Shown: positions 53,331 through 63,625, counted from the first letter of the stretch. The stretch is DNA of 64,000 nucleotides from Martelella lutilitoris (GCF_005924265.1 NZ_VCLB01000009.1:1-64000); one strand, 5' to 3'. Program-made: numbers and translations. The notes: generated by a model from the letters alone, not told the origin.

Positions 53331-54761
53331 ATGCCAGACAAGACACCTGCCATCTACTGGATCCGCAAGGACCTCCGCCTCACCGACAATCGCGCGCTTC
53401 TTGCCGCATGCGAAGACGAAAGGCCGGTCATTCCGGTCTTCATCCGCGAGGATGACAGCGCCGGCGCGCTCGGCCGCGCGCAGGCCTGGTGGCTGGAACG
53501 CTCGCTCGCCCGCCTTTCAGAAACTTATGAACAGCGTGGTGCCAGGCTGATCCTGAAGAGCGGCGATCCGGCAGACGTCATCTTCGCGTTGATCGAGGAA
53601 ACCGGCGCGCAATCCGTCTTCTGGAACCGCCGTTATACGCCGGACGGCATCGAGACAGACACGGCGCTGAAGAAGAAACTCAAGGACGCGGATCTTCAGG
53701 TCGAGAGCTTTGCCGGCCACATCCTGCATGAACCTTCGAAATTCAAGACCAAGTCCGGCGGCCCCTACAAGGTCTATACGCCCTTCTGGAAGGCATTTTC
53801 AGCAGAGGCAAGCGTGCCGGATCCGCTCGATGCGCCGGAAAAGCTGAAGGCGGCGAAGAAAATGCCGGAAAGCGAAAAACTTTCCGACTGGGGACTTTAT
53901 CCCGGAAAGCCCGACTGGGCGGCCGACTTCGACGCGCTCTGGGAACCGGGGGAAACCGGGGCCCGCGACAGGTTGGAGCGCTTCATTGACGAGATCGCCG
54001 AACACTATGCTTCCTCGCGCGACCGGCCGGATATCGAGGCGACCTCCATGCTCTCGCCGCATCTGGCGCTCGGCGAGATCTCCCCGGCGACGATCTGGCA
54101 CCGGATCAACCGCGCCAAAAATCTCTCGTCGGAGAACAGGAAAAAATTCCTGCAGGAACTGGTCTGGCGGGATTTCTGCCATCACCTTCTGTTCCACGCC
54201 CCCGCGCTTGCGACGAAGAACTGGAACGACCGCTTCGACGGCTTCGAATGGGCCGATGACGACAAGGCGCTTGCGGCCTGGAGGAAGGGCGAGACCGGCT
54301 ATCCGATCGTCGATGCCGGCATGCGCCAGCTCTGGCGCGAAGGCACGATGCACAACCGGGTGCGCATGATTGCCGCCTCTTTCCTGATCAAGGACCTGAT
54401 GATCGACTGGCGGAGCGGCGAAGAATGGTTTCGCGACACGCTGGTCGATGCCGACCCCGCTTCCAACCCGGCCAACTGGCAATGGGTCGCCGGTTCCGGC
54501 GCCGACGCCTCCCCCTTTTTCCGTATTTTCAATCCGGTGCTGCAGGGCGAAAAATTCGATCCCAAGGGAGACTATGTCCGCCGCTACGTGCCGGAGCTTG
54601 ATGCCATGCCGGCGAAACATATTCACGCCCCCTTCGATGCGCCGAAAGAGGTGCTGGAAGAGGCCGGCGTCACCCTTGGCAAGACCTATCCGAAGCCGCT
54701 TGTCGACCACAAGGCGGCCCGCAAGCGCGCGCTCGCGGCCTTCGAAAAGGTGAAGGGCTGA
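53331..54761 (+). CDS. phr: deoxyribodipyrimidine photolyase
   Basis: A 476-residue class I photolyase/cryptochrome. The N-terminal alpha/beta antenna domain starts AIYWIRKDLRLTDN, and the FAD-binding helical domain contains ELVWRDFCHHLLFHAP, GYPIVDAGMRQLW, NRVRMIAASFL and NWQWVAGSGADASPFFRIFNP. It repairs cyclobutane pyrimidine dimers with blue light. The gene lies upstream of cysK with ~100 bases between. Confidence 0.95.
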   Translation: MPDKTPAIYWIRKDLRLTDNRALLAACEDERPVIPVFIREDDSAGALGRAQAWWLERSLARLSETYEQRGARLILKSGDPADVIFALIEETGAQSVFWNRRYTPDGIETDTALKKKLKDADLQVESFAGHILHEPSKFKTKSGGPYKVYTPFWKAFSAEASVPDPLDAPEKLKAAKKMPESEKLSDWGLYPGKPDWAADFDALWEPGETGARDRLERFIDEIAEHYASSRDRPDIEATSMLSPHLALGEISPATIWHRINRAKNLSSENRKKFLQELVWRDFCHHLLFHAPALATKNWNDRFDGFEWADDDKALAAWRKGETGYPIVDAGMRQLWREGTMHNRVRMIAASFLIKDLMIDWRSGEEWFRDTLVDADPASNPANWQWVAGSGADASPFFRIFNPVLQGEKFDPKGDYVRRYVPELDAMPAKHIHAPFDAPKEVLEEAGVTLGKTYPKPLVDHKAARKRALAAFEKVKG

Positions 54762-54860
54762 AATCAGTTTGCGCCGACCGGGCGTTTCGCGCAATCGATT
54801 GCCTTGGCAAGGGCCTGCCGCCCGGTTCATAGCAGGCCAAACATCAAGGATTTTGCGACC

Positions 54861-55892
54861 ATGACGACACATAATTCGGTCATCGATATCATCGGGAACA
54901 CCCCGCTGGTGAAGCTCAAGGCGGCTTCGGAAGCGACCGGCTGCAACATCTACGGCAAGGCCGAGTTCCTGAACCCGGGCCAGTCGGTCAAGGACCGCGC
55001 CGCGCTCTCTATCATTCGCGATGCCGAGCAGCGCCGCCTGATCGCGCCCGGCGGCACCATTGTCGAGGGTACGGCCGGCAATACCGGCATCGGCCTTGCC
55101 ATGGTCGCCAACGCGCTCGGCTACAAGACCGTGATCGTCATTCCCGAGACCCAGGCCGAAGAGAAGAAGGACGCGCTGCGCCTGCTCGGCGCGAAGCTCG
55201 TCGAGGTGCCGGCGAAACCCTATCGCGACCCGAACAACTACGTGAAGCTCTCCGGCCGTCTGGCCGAGCAGTTGGCGAAAGGCGAGCCGAACGGCGCAAT
55301 CTGGGCCAACCAGTTCGACAACACCGCCAACCGCAATGCCCATATCGAGACCACGGCGGAGGAAATCTGGCGCGATACGAACGGCAAGGTCGACGGCTTC
55401 ATCTGCGCCGTCGGTTCGGGCGGCACGCTTGCCGGCACCGCCATGGGGCTGAAGGCGAAGAACAGGGACATCAAGATCGGCATCGCCGACCCGGAAGGCG
55501 CCGCACTTTTCGAATATTACACGAACGGCGAACTGAAGAGCGAGGGCGGGTCGATCACCGAGGGCATCGGCCAGGGTCGCATCACTGCCAATCTCGAGGG
55601 CTTTGCGCCCGATTTCGCCTTCCGCATCGCCGACAATGAGGCGCTGCCGCTGATATTCGATCTGGTCGCCCATGAGGGCTTGTGCCTCGGCGGTTCATCG
55701 GGCATCAATATAGCCGGCGCCATCCGGCTTGCGCGCGAGCTCGGCCCCGGCCACACCATCGTCACCGTGCTCTGTGACTATGGCAACCGGTACCAGTCGA
55801 AGCTTTACAACCCTCGCTTCCTCAAGGAAAAGGGCCTGCCCGTGCCGGAATGGCTGACGGCGAAAACGGAGATCGCCGTACCGTTCGAATAG
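54861..55892 (+). CDS. cysK: cysteine synthase A-type enzyme
   Basis: A 343-residue PLP enzyme. K44 (PGQSVKDRAAL) binds PLP and the phosphate-binding loop is EGTAGNTGIGLA. The length and C-terminal part (GNRYQSKLYNPRFLKEKGL) match alphaproteobacterial CysK, which forms cysteine from O-acetylserine and sulfide. ATG 54861 follows AAGGA; an earlier frame to 54804 was not used. It is followed by palindromic repeats and then alaX and sseA. Confidence 0.93.
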   Translation: MTTHNSVIDIIGNTPLVKLKAASEATGCNIYGKAEFLNPGQSVKDRAALSIIRDAEQRRLIAPGGTIVEGTAGNTGIGLAMVANALGYKTVIVIPETQAEEKKDALRLLGAKLVEVPAKPYRDPNNYVKLSGRLAEQLAKGEPNGAIWANQFDNTANRNAHIETTAEEIWRDTNGKVDGFICAVGSGGTLAGTAMGLKAKNRDIKIGIADPEGAALFEYYTNGELKSEGGSITEGIGQGRITANLEGFAPDFAFRIADNEALPLIFDLVAHEGLCLGGSSGINIAGAIRLARELGPGHTIVTVLCDYGNRYQSKLYNPRFLKEKGLPVPEWLTAKTEIAVPFE

Positions 55893-55936
55893 CGTTTCCA
55901 GGAAAAGTGGATACCGGTTTTCCGTCCGGAAACGCG
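55892..55936 (+). repeat. palindromic repeat unit 1
   Basis: GCGTTTCC ... GGAAACGCG with AGGAAAAGTGGATACCG in the middle. It overlaps the last base of cysK and is followed by a near copy 17 bases later. Confidence 0.75.
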
Positions 55937-55953
55937 TAAAGAAAAAGAGATAA

Positions 55954-55998
55954 GCGTTTCCGGGAAAAGCGGATACCGTTTCTCCGTCCTGAAACGCG
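55954..55998 (+). repeat. palindromic repeat unit 2
   Basis: Same layout as unit 1 with a few substitutions (GGGAAAAGCGGATACCG centre). The 45-base unit pairs to a hairpin through GCGTTTC/GAAACGC ends. Confidence 0.75.
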
Positions 55999-56014
55999 CA
56001 GAAACAAAGAGGTT

Positions 56015-56051
56015 GAGCGCTTTCGCAATCCGGTGAAAGCGGAAGCGCTCC
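56015..56051 (+). repeat. palindromic repeat, divergent unit 3
   Basis: GAGCGCTTTCGC / GCGGAAGCGCTC, a hairpin related in layout to units 1 and 2 but with different sequence. It ends 12 bases before the alaX start, close to where its ribosome-binding site should be. Confidence 0.6.
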
Positions 56052-56063
56052 AGAAAGTGACCC

Positions 56064-56786
56064 ATGCCTGTTGATGCCCTCTTCCGCGACGATTTCTACC
56101 TTCAACGGTGCGATGCGGTGGTCACGACGGTGCATGAGGACGGCACGTTTCAAACCGACCGGACCTGTTTCTACGCAACCTCCGGCGGCCAGCCGGGCGA
56201 TACGGGCACGGCCGTTCGCGCCGATGGCTCGACGCTTCAACTCGATGTGACCCGGCACGGCGACGGCAAGGACGTTATCCTCCATGTGCCCGCTAAAGGC
56301 GAAGCCCCGCCATCCCCCGGCGAGGCGTTGCGCCTTGAGGTCGACTGGCCGCGCCGGCTGAAGCTGATGCGCATGCACACCGCCTGTCATCTCCTCTCCG
56401 TCGTCTGTCCCTTTCCGATCACCGGCGCCGCCGTCGGCGAGGACGAATCGCGCGTCGATTTCGACATGAGCGAGACCGTCGACAAGCAGGCGGTCACCGA
56501 AGCGATGATGAGGCTCGTCGATGAGGATCATCCGGTCTACGTGCAGTGGATCAGCGACGAAGAGCTTGTCGCCAATCCCGAAATCGTCAAATCGAAGAAT
56601 GTCCGCCCGCCCACGGGCATGGGACGGATTTCGCTTGTGTGCATCGGCGAGGGTTCGTCGGTTGACAGCCAGCCCTGCGGCGGTACCCATGTGGCCTCGA
56701 CGGGAGAGGTCGGCGCCATCCATATCGGCAAGATCGAAAAGAAGGGCCGCGAGAACCGTCGCTTCCGCATACGCTTCGGCGCGTGA
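56064..56786 (+). CDS. alaX: alanyl-tRNA editing protein AlaX
   Basis: A 240-residue stand-alone editing-domain protein related to the AlaRS editing and C-Ala parts. Zinc ligands are in RMHTACHLLSVV (HX3H) and SQPCGGTHV (CX3H). It hydrolyses mis-charged Ser- or Gly-tRNA-Ala in the cytosol. GAPs of 171 bases with repeats separate it from cysK; sseA begins 29 bases after its stop. Confidence 0.92.
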   Translation: MPVDALFRDDFYLQRCDAVVTTVHEDGTFQTDRTCFYATSGGQPGDTGTAVRADGSTLQLDVTRHGDGKDVILHVPAKGEAPPSPGEALRLEVDWPRRLKLMRMHTACHLLSVVCPFPITGAAVGEDESRVDFDMSETVDKQAVTEAMMRLVDEDHPVYVQWISDEELVANPEIVKSKNVRPPTGMGRISLVCIGEGSSVDSQPCGGTHVASTGEVGAIHIGKIEKKGRENRRFRIRFGA

Positions 56787-56815
56787 GCCCATTTTGTTTC
56801 AAGGAGTATGATCGA

Positions 56816-57667
56816 ATGAGTGCTGAAAGCCGGTTTGTCGTTTCGCCGGACTGGGTGACCGAGCGCCTGAACAGGCCCGGATTTTCCGTCATCGACGCCT
56901 CCTGGTATCTGCCCGCCCACAACCGCGACGGCAAGGCCGAATATGCCGATGGCCATATTCCCGGCGCCGTCTTCTTCGATCACGACGAGATCGCGGATAG
57001 AACGACCGGCCTGCCCCATTCCCTGCCCGCGCCCGAATTCTTCGCAGCCGAAATGGGAAAGCGCGGCATCAGCGAGCGTCACACCATCGTCGTCTATGAC
57101 GGTCCCGGCTTCTTCTCGGCCCCGCGCCTGTGGTGGCTGCTGCGGGTCATGGGCGCAAGCGATGTCTATGTGCTGAACGGCGGCTTCGATGGCTGGAAGG
57201 CGAACGGTCACCCGGTCGAGAGCAATATGCCGGAACCCGAGCCTGCCGCCTTCACCCCCCGCCTTGCCGCCGACAGGATCACATCGTTTTCCGCAATGCG
57301 TGACATCGTCGCTTCCGGCAGCCGCCAGATCGCCGATGCGCGCGGCCCGGGCCGTTTTGCCGCAGAAGAGCCCGAGCCGCGGCCGGGCATGCGCGCGGGC
57401 CATATGCCCGGTGCTAAGAACCTGCCCGCCACCGCCTTTTCGAAGGACGGCCGGTTTCTTGCCAATGACGAACTGAAGGCGCTTTTCGATGATGCCGGGA
57501 TCGATCTTGAACGCCCGGTCGTGACCAGTTGCGGCTCCGGCGTGACGGCGGCGATCATCACGCTCGCGCTTGAAAGCCTCGGACATGAGAACAACAGCCT
57601 CTATGACGGCTCCTGGTCGGAATGGGGTGGCCGCGACGATACGGCGATTGTGACGGGAAAGGCGTAA
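56816..57667 (+). CDS. sseA: 3-mercaptopyruvate sulfurtransferase
   Basis: A 283-residue double-rhodanese protein. The C-terminal active-site loop TSCGSGVTA has the catalytic C239; CGSGVT rather than the rhodanese CRxGxR loop is the hallmark of mercaptopyruvate enzymes. It moves sulfur from 3-mercaptopyruvate, a cysteine breakdown product, to thiols or cyanide. ATG 56816 follows AAGGAG. It lies in a plus-strand run with cysK and alaX upstream and a GNAT gene 3 bases downstream. Confidence 0.94.
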   Translation: MSAESRFVVSPDWVTERLNRPGFSVIDASWYLPAHNRDGKAEYADGHIPGAVFFDHDEIADRTTGLPHSLPAPEFFAAEMGKRGISERHTIVVYDGPGFFSAPRLWWLLRVMGASDVYVLNGGFDGWKANGHPVESNMPEPEPAAFTPRLAADRITSFSAMRDIVASGSRQIADARGPGRFAAEEPEPRPGMRAGHMPGAKNLPATAFSKDGRFLANDELKALFDDAGIDLERPVVTSCGSGVTAAIITLALESLGHENNSLYDGSWSEWGGRDDTAIVTGKA

Positions 57668-57670
57668 GGC

Positions 57671-58237
57671 ATGAGCAAGAGCAAGGAGCAGAAGCCGATC
57701 CGGATCCATGTCACCGAACTGGAGATGACGGCCCCTCCGAAGGCGCATATGATCGCGCCCTCGAACCTCCATATTGCACTGATGCGGGTGCCGGAGATTC
57801 CGCTGCCCTTCTACCGCTTCCTCTACCGTCAGGTCGGCACGCGCTGGGAATGGGTGGACCGCGTGCGCATGGATGATGCGGAGCTCAGCGCCAATATCCA
57901 CAATGAGCGCACGACCGTCACCGTCTTCTATCTCGAAGGCGCGCCGGCCGGCTTCTACGAATATCAGCAGCAGGATGACGGGGTTACGGAACTCGTTCAT
58001 TTCGGCCTGTTCGAGCGCGCGCTCGGCCTTGGCGTCGGCAAGTGGTTCCTGCTTCAGGGCCTGAAGGCGATGTGGGCCGACAAGCCGGAAAAGATCATCA
58101 CCGCGACCAACAGCCTCGACCATCCGCGCGCCCTGCAGCTCTACCAGCAGTTCGGCTTCTCGCCGGTCGCCACCTATGAAAGCGAGATCAGGCCGCTTAC
58201 CGACGCGGAATTGCTTTCCTTCGCCAGGAAGCTCTGA
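57671..58237 (+). CDS. GNAT family N-acetyltransferase
   Basis: A 188-residue GNAT-fold protein. The acetyl-CoA loop is RALGLGVGKWFLLQGL and the C-terminal part ATNSLDHPRALQLYQQFGF is typical. The target is unknown. It starts 3 bases after sseA with AAGG upstream, so it is translated from the same transcript, which ends at the terminator 58249-58289. Confidence 0.88.
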   Translation: MSKSKEQKPIRIHVTELEMTAPPKAHMIAPSNLHIALMRVPEIPLPFYRFLYRQVGTRWEWVDRVRMDDAELSANIHNERTTVTVFYLEGAPAGFYEYQQQDDGVTELVHFGLFERALGLGVGKWFLLQGLKAMWADKPEKIITATNSLDHPRALQLYQQFGFSPVATYESEIRPLTDAELLSFARKL

Positions 58238-58248
58238 AATCGCAGCAA

Positions 58249-58289
58249 CGCCCGCCGCGCAATGTTGCGGCGGGCGGTACGTTTTTTTT
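58249..58289 (+). terminator. rho-independent terminator after the GNAT gene
   Basis: Ten-base stem CGCCCGCCGC / GCGGCGGGCG with an eight-base loop, then GTAC and eight T. It lies between the convergent GNAT and PadR genes. Confidence 0.93.
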
Positions 58290-58290
58290 C

Positions 58291-58950
58291 CTAATCCTCG
58301 GACGGTTCATCGGGCGACGTCGTTGCGCCGGAGCCGTCCATCCGCTCGGCCATCGCCAGGAGCTCAGCCACAACCGCGCTCGCGGAACCGGCATCACGCT
58401 CCAGCCGCCGGTCGATGACCTCGCGCAGGTTCAGGAAGGCCGCCTCGACGCTGCGCGGCAGATTGTCGCCGCCGCGGGCGCGTTCGCGCTTGCGTTCGCG
58501 CGCGCCGAGGCGTTCGGCAACGGCTTTCAGCGCCTTCACCGCCATTTCCGCCTCCGGCGCTTCCTCTTCCAGATAGGCCCGGCCCGTTTCCGTGATCGCA
58601 TAGGACTTCTTGTTGCCGTCGGCCGAGACCGCGACATAGCCGCCATCCTCGAGAAAGGCGAGCGTCGGATAGATCACGCCGGGACTCGGCGAATAGAAGC
58701 CGCCGCTCAATTCCTCGATCGCCTTGATGATGTCGTAGCCGTGACGCGGTTCGTCGGCGATCAGCCGCAGCACGAGAAAGCGGATGCGGCCCTGGCCGAG
58801 AAACCGGCCGATCCGGCCGCCGCCATCCTCCCCGCCATGGCCGCCAAACCCGTGGCCGCCGCCGCGACCGCCGCGTCCCGGTCCATGGCCGGGGCCCATG
58901 GCAAGGCGCATGGCGTGGCCGTGCTGATGTTGGTGAAAATGACCATGCAT
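58291..58950 (-). CDS. PadR family regulator with His/Gly-rich N-terminus
   Basis: A 219-residue PadR. The winged helix (~52-125) includes RFLVLRLIADEPRHGYDIIKAIE-type sequence, SPGVIYPTLAFLEDGGYV and GNKKSYAITETGRAYL. The C-terminal dimerisation helix follows. The first ~47 residues are unusual: MHGHFHQHQHGHAM, then a Gly/Arg-rich stretch; the six early histidines could bind metal. An ATTC/GAAT-like palindromic region upstream may be its own operator. It faces Lrp across the shared intergenic region. Confidence 0.9.
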   Translation of the reverse strand: MHGHFHQHQHGHAMRLAMGPGHGPGRGGRGGGHGFGGHGGEDGGGRIGRFLGQGRIRFLVLRLIADEPRHGYDIIKAIEELSGGFYSPSPGVIYPTLAFLEDGGYVAVSADGNKKSYAITETGRAYLEEEAPEAEMAVKALKAVAERLGARERKRERARGGDNLPRSVEAAFLNLREVIDRRLERDAGSASAVVAELLAMAERMDGSGATTSPDEPSED

Positions 58951-58960
58951 GACGGAATCC

Positions 58961-59036
58961 TTTTCGATATTGTTTCGATATATCTAAATATAGATCGGAG
59001 TCGCGAGACCGCAAGGGTTTCGTTATATCGAAAACA
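58961..59036. promoter_or_regulatory. possible PadR operator region
   Basis: The AT-rich region upstream of the PadR gene contains two direct TTTCGATAT copies (58962 and 58973), the dyad GATATATCTAAATATAGATC and an inverted copy of the motif (TATATCGAAAA near 59025). Dyads of this kind are common in PadR autoregulation. Confidence 0.5.
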
Positions 59037-59201
59037 TATTTTTATCCGATCGGACCACGACCAACAACGGAAAGCCCGCCTTCCGCAGCTCCATGGTAAT
59101 CCAACCCTGGGCAGAATTTCCTTGCAGGCAACGGCTTGTCTCGCCGGCAAAACAGACTAATATTCGAACAAGAATAACAAAATTCGCAGGGAGTTCGAAA
59201 A

Positions 59202-59687
59202 TTGGACCTGGATGATATCGATCGTGCGATCCTGAAAGCCCTTCAGAATAATGGCCGCATCACCAATGCGGAGCTTGCCGAGACTGTGGGTCTCTCGCCC
59301 TCGGCCTGTTCGCGCAGGCTGGATCTTCTGGAAAAAAGCGGCGTGATCGAGGGCTATACCGCAAAAATCTCGCCCGATGCGCTCGGCTACAAGATGACGG
59401 CGCTGGTCCACATCTCGCTTTCCGGCCAGTTCGCCCGCACGCTCGCGGAGTTCGAGGAAGCCGTCCGGCGCTGCCCGAACATCATTGTCTGCTACATGGT
59501 GTCGGGCCAGTATGACTATATCCTGCGCGTGGCGGCAAAGGACCTGAAGGATTACGAGCGCATCCACCGCGACTGGCTCTCGGCCCTGCCGCATGTGGTG
59601 CAGATCAATTCGTCCTTTGCGCTCAGGCCGATCATCGAACGGCTCAATGTCGATGTCGACGCAGCCTTCACTGCGCCGACGGCTTGA
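59202..59687 (+). CDS. Lrp/AsnC family regulator
   Basis: A 161-residue Lrp-type protein. The N-terminal HTH (DDIDRAILKALQNNGRITNAE, LSPSACSRRLDLLEKSGVI) leads to the RAM domain (~65-150), which includes FEEAVRRCPNIIVCYMVSGQYDYILRV-type sequence. It probably controls an amino-acid-related gene; none is adjacent. The start is TTG 59202 behind GGGAG. Confidence 0.92.
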   Translation: MDLDDIDRAILKALQNNGRITNAELAETVGLSPSACSRRLDLLEKSGVIEGYTAKISPDALGYKMTALVHISLSGQFARTLAEFEEAVRRCPNIIVCYMVSGQYDYILRVAAKDLKDYERIHRDWLSALPHVVQINSSFALRPIIERLNVDVDAAFTAPTA

Positions 59688-60255
59688 TCATCAGCAGCCA
59701 GTCATCGCCGTCCGCATGCCAGTCAGGCGCCGTCACCAGGCTTTGGCGCGCCCTCTCCTTGAAACCGAGACGCTCGTAGAACCGTCTGGCGGGCGCATTG
59801 GCGTCGGAGACGATCAGGCTGATATCGCTGTCACCTGAAATCCGATCCGCCTTGTCGAGCAGGAACGATCCGAGTCCGCGTCCCCTGTATTCCGCATAGG
59901 CGGCAAGCACATGAATGTGGAACGTGCCCTCGGCCTGGCGTTTCAGGTCGCGGAGCGGCGTCACCACGGGATGGTCGATCTCGCAGCCATAGCCCGGGGC
60001 CTCGCCCTCAAGCGGATAGGCGAGCATCAGCGCGGCGACGTCCGAGCCGAGCGTCGCCACCGTGCCGTTGGTCCAGGAAATCGCCCCTTCATCCTGCGCG
60101 GCAAGCGTGCGGCCGACCTGCCACGGATCTTCCCGCCCGCCTTCAAGCTGGCCCCAGCACCACAGCGGCAGGCGATGACCGGCGATATTGATCAGCCGCA
60201 CCATGTCCGGCACATCCTCGCGGGCCGCATTTCGGATCGTGAAACTGGTTACCAA
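59668..60255 (-). CDS. GNAT family N-acetyltransferase
   Basis: A ~195-residue GNAT protein. Acetyl-CoA loop EYRGRGLGSFLLDKAD, then the strand/helix SLIVSDANAPARRFYERLGF. The substrate is unknown. The start is TTG 60255 behind GGGAGG; the frame continues to 60315 without a better site. The 3' end overlaps the convergent Lrp gene by 20 bases. Confidence 0.87.
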   Translation of the reverse strand: MVTSFTIRNAAREDVPDMVRLINIAGHRLPLWCWGQLEGGREDPWQVGRTLAAQDEGAISWTNGTVATLGSDVAALMLAYPLEGEAPGYGCEIDHPVVTPLRDLKRQAEGTFHIHVLAAYAEYRGRGLGSFLLDKADRISGDSDISLIVSDANAPARRFYERLGFKERARQSLVTAPDWHADGDDWLLMIKPSAQ

Positions 60256-60432
60256 ACTTACCTCCCGTATTGACGGCCCGCACGCCCTCCAAATAGCGTA
60301 CCACTTTGGTTTCATTGTCGACCCAAGGTTGGTGCTTAATCACGCCCGATGTCAACCGCCTGTCACACGACGGTGCGAAGCGATGATGGCGTTCCATAAT
60401 TTTCCGCGCAAGCGATGAACCCCGGAGCTCTC

Positions 60433-62421
<1,989 letters not shown>

Positions 62422-62501
62422 TCGGTTGATTTGTTTGGCAAAGCGGATTGGCAGAGGCCGGCCTGAGGCCGGCTGACAAAGCCGCCCCACCCTCTTTCGT
62501 C

Positions 62502-62524
62502 ACCCTCGGGCTTTACCCGAGGGT
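62502..62524. repeat. palindromic repeat, variant copy C
   Basis: ACCCTCGGG-CTTTA-CCCGAGGGT, the same stem layout as the 46 kb copies but with T/C changes near the ends. Confidence 0.65.
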
Positions 62525-62622
62525 CTAAGCACGTAGCCGCGCGACAAGCGTTTCGGGTTAAAAAGGCAGAAAGAACAGCGCCTTACTAACCGCTGACTCC
62601 GCTCGCATGTAAGGGTGATTAG

Positions 62623-62645
62623 ATCCTCGGGTCAAGCCCGAGGAT
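62623..62645 (+). repeat. palindromic repeat, copy D
   Basis: ATCCTCGGG-TCAAG-CCCGAGGAT followed by GACGCGGAA, identical in its core to copy A at 46004-46026. Confidence 0.75.
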
Positions 62646-62754
62646 GACGCGGAATAGAGGGAGAATGCCGAGTCAATATTTATTTCAGCATTCGGCACGG
62701 GACCCGCAATTGGAAATGGACGAGTTCTGACGTTTATCATATGAAGTATTATTC

Positions 62755-62776
62755 AAAATCCGAATGGAATTCGGAT
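62755..62776 (-). terminator. probable terminator after the TIR gene
   Basis: On the minus strand ATCCGAAT / ATTCGGAT with a TCC loop, followed by TTTTG. It lies 55 bases past the TIR stop. A second AT-only palindrome, ATACTATTATAGTAT, lies just before it (62779-62793). Confidence 0.5.
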
Positions 62777-62830
62777 GCATACTATTATAGTATATATTGA
62801 TCAATGAATGAATAATATTCTCCATGAGTT

Positions 62831-63625
62831 TTATTGTTCATATGGAGCCTTATCAAAAGGTGGTTCGTGCTCTTCCCACTTTTCAACATCGTTGCGAGTA
62901 AGCGGAAGTATATTACACCCACAACTGATGGCTTGCCGTTCGCAAAGTGGACATTCTTCCATATCACACCCGTAGACATGCAATTGTCCGAGCAAAACGC
63001 CGCAATCATGACAGACTGAGGGCAGCTCTAACTCGCTATCAAGACGCGTCTCCTCACCATAGCGAATCCTTTCAAATGGCAACGTAACCAGCGCCATCGG
63101 TTCGTGCTGAGCACCTTCAATTTTGCTAGGCCATCCTTTTGCTACCAGATGCCCGTTATACTCAACGAGCTCAACTTCTCTTCCGTCCTGAAGAGTGCGC
63201 CGCGCGATGGGCGTAGTCCGGTGTCCAATTTTCTCAAGTGTCAGTTCAATCAGTTTCTCAAGATCGACGTGGCGGAGATCAACATAGCCAATGGTAGGGT
63301 TGATGCCAGGCAATTCTGTTTCATCAATCCGTACGGGAAGAATATACTCGACATCCTGTTGAAAAGATCGGGCTTGCGCCTGTTGTAGCTCGTGCAGGGT
63401 CCAGTTTTTTTTGGCGTAATGTTCGGAAACAAAAATGATGCAGAAACGCGCCTTATCTTTGTATATGAACTGAAGGTGTTGATACAGGTCTTTCCCCCAT
63501 AAGGTAGTTTGTTCAAAATTGTCATAAAATATGCGAACTCCTTTCTTTCTGAGAGAGCCGGCGAACTCTTCTACTAAAGCCCGATCTTCTCCAGCGAAGG
63601 AAACCGCGATATCATAATTTAACAA
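62831..63625 (-). CDS. TIR-domain protein with cysteine-rich C-terminal tail
   Basis: A 264-residue protein. Residues ~3-135 form a TIR domain of the bacterial TIR_2 type: [57 protein letters not shown]79 of WTLHEL matches the NADase catalytic glutamate. Residues ~140-264 form a second module ending in a cysteine cluster (C205, C208, C220, C225, C228, C235, C237), zinc-ribbon-like. The region is AT-rich against the neighbouring core genome, which points to transfer. TTG 63625 follows AGGAGAAG; an upstream ATG at 63673 has no site. An immune role through NAD+ cleavage is likely but unproven. Confidence 0.85.
   Translation of the reverse strand: MLNYDIAVSFAGEDRALVEEFAGSLRKKGVRIFYDNFEQTTLWGKDLYQHLQFIYKDKARFCIIFVSEHYAKKNWTLHELQQAQARSFQQDVEYILPVRIDETELPGINPTIGYVDLRHVDLEKLIELTLEKIGHRTTPIARRTLQDGREVELVEYNGHLVAKGWPSKIEGAQHEPMALVTLPFERIRYGEETRLDSELELPSVCHDCGVLLGQLHVYGCDMEECPLCERQAISCGCNILPLTRNDVEKWEEHEPPFDKAPYEQ

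Larger units (their letters stand above)
62422..62757. other. intergenic stretch with hairpins and two palindromic repeats
   Basis: No gene is supported here. A GCCGGCC-TGA-GGCCGGC stem lies at 62457-62473, just after cpdB, and may end its transcript though no T-run follows. Two palindromic repeats of the 46 kb family lie at 62502 and 62623. The composition drops sharply in GC after ~62680. Confidence 0.55.

Noticed and set aside
53799-55673. A 624-residue minus-strand frame opposite phr and cysK
   Set aside because: Shadow of two well-supported plus-strand genes; no motifs.
56537-58123. A 528-residue minus-strand frame opposite alaX, sseA and the GNAT gene
   Set aside because: Shadow spanning three real genes with intact active sites.
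62794-62806. TATATTGATCAAT dyad, considered as an FNR box
   Set aside because: The TTGA and TCAA halves are fused without the six-base gap needed, so it is only a short palindrome.
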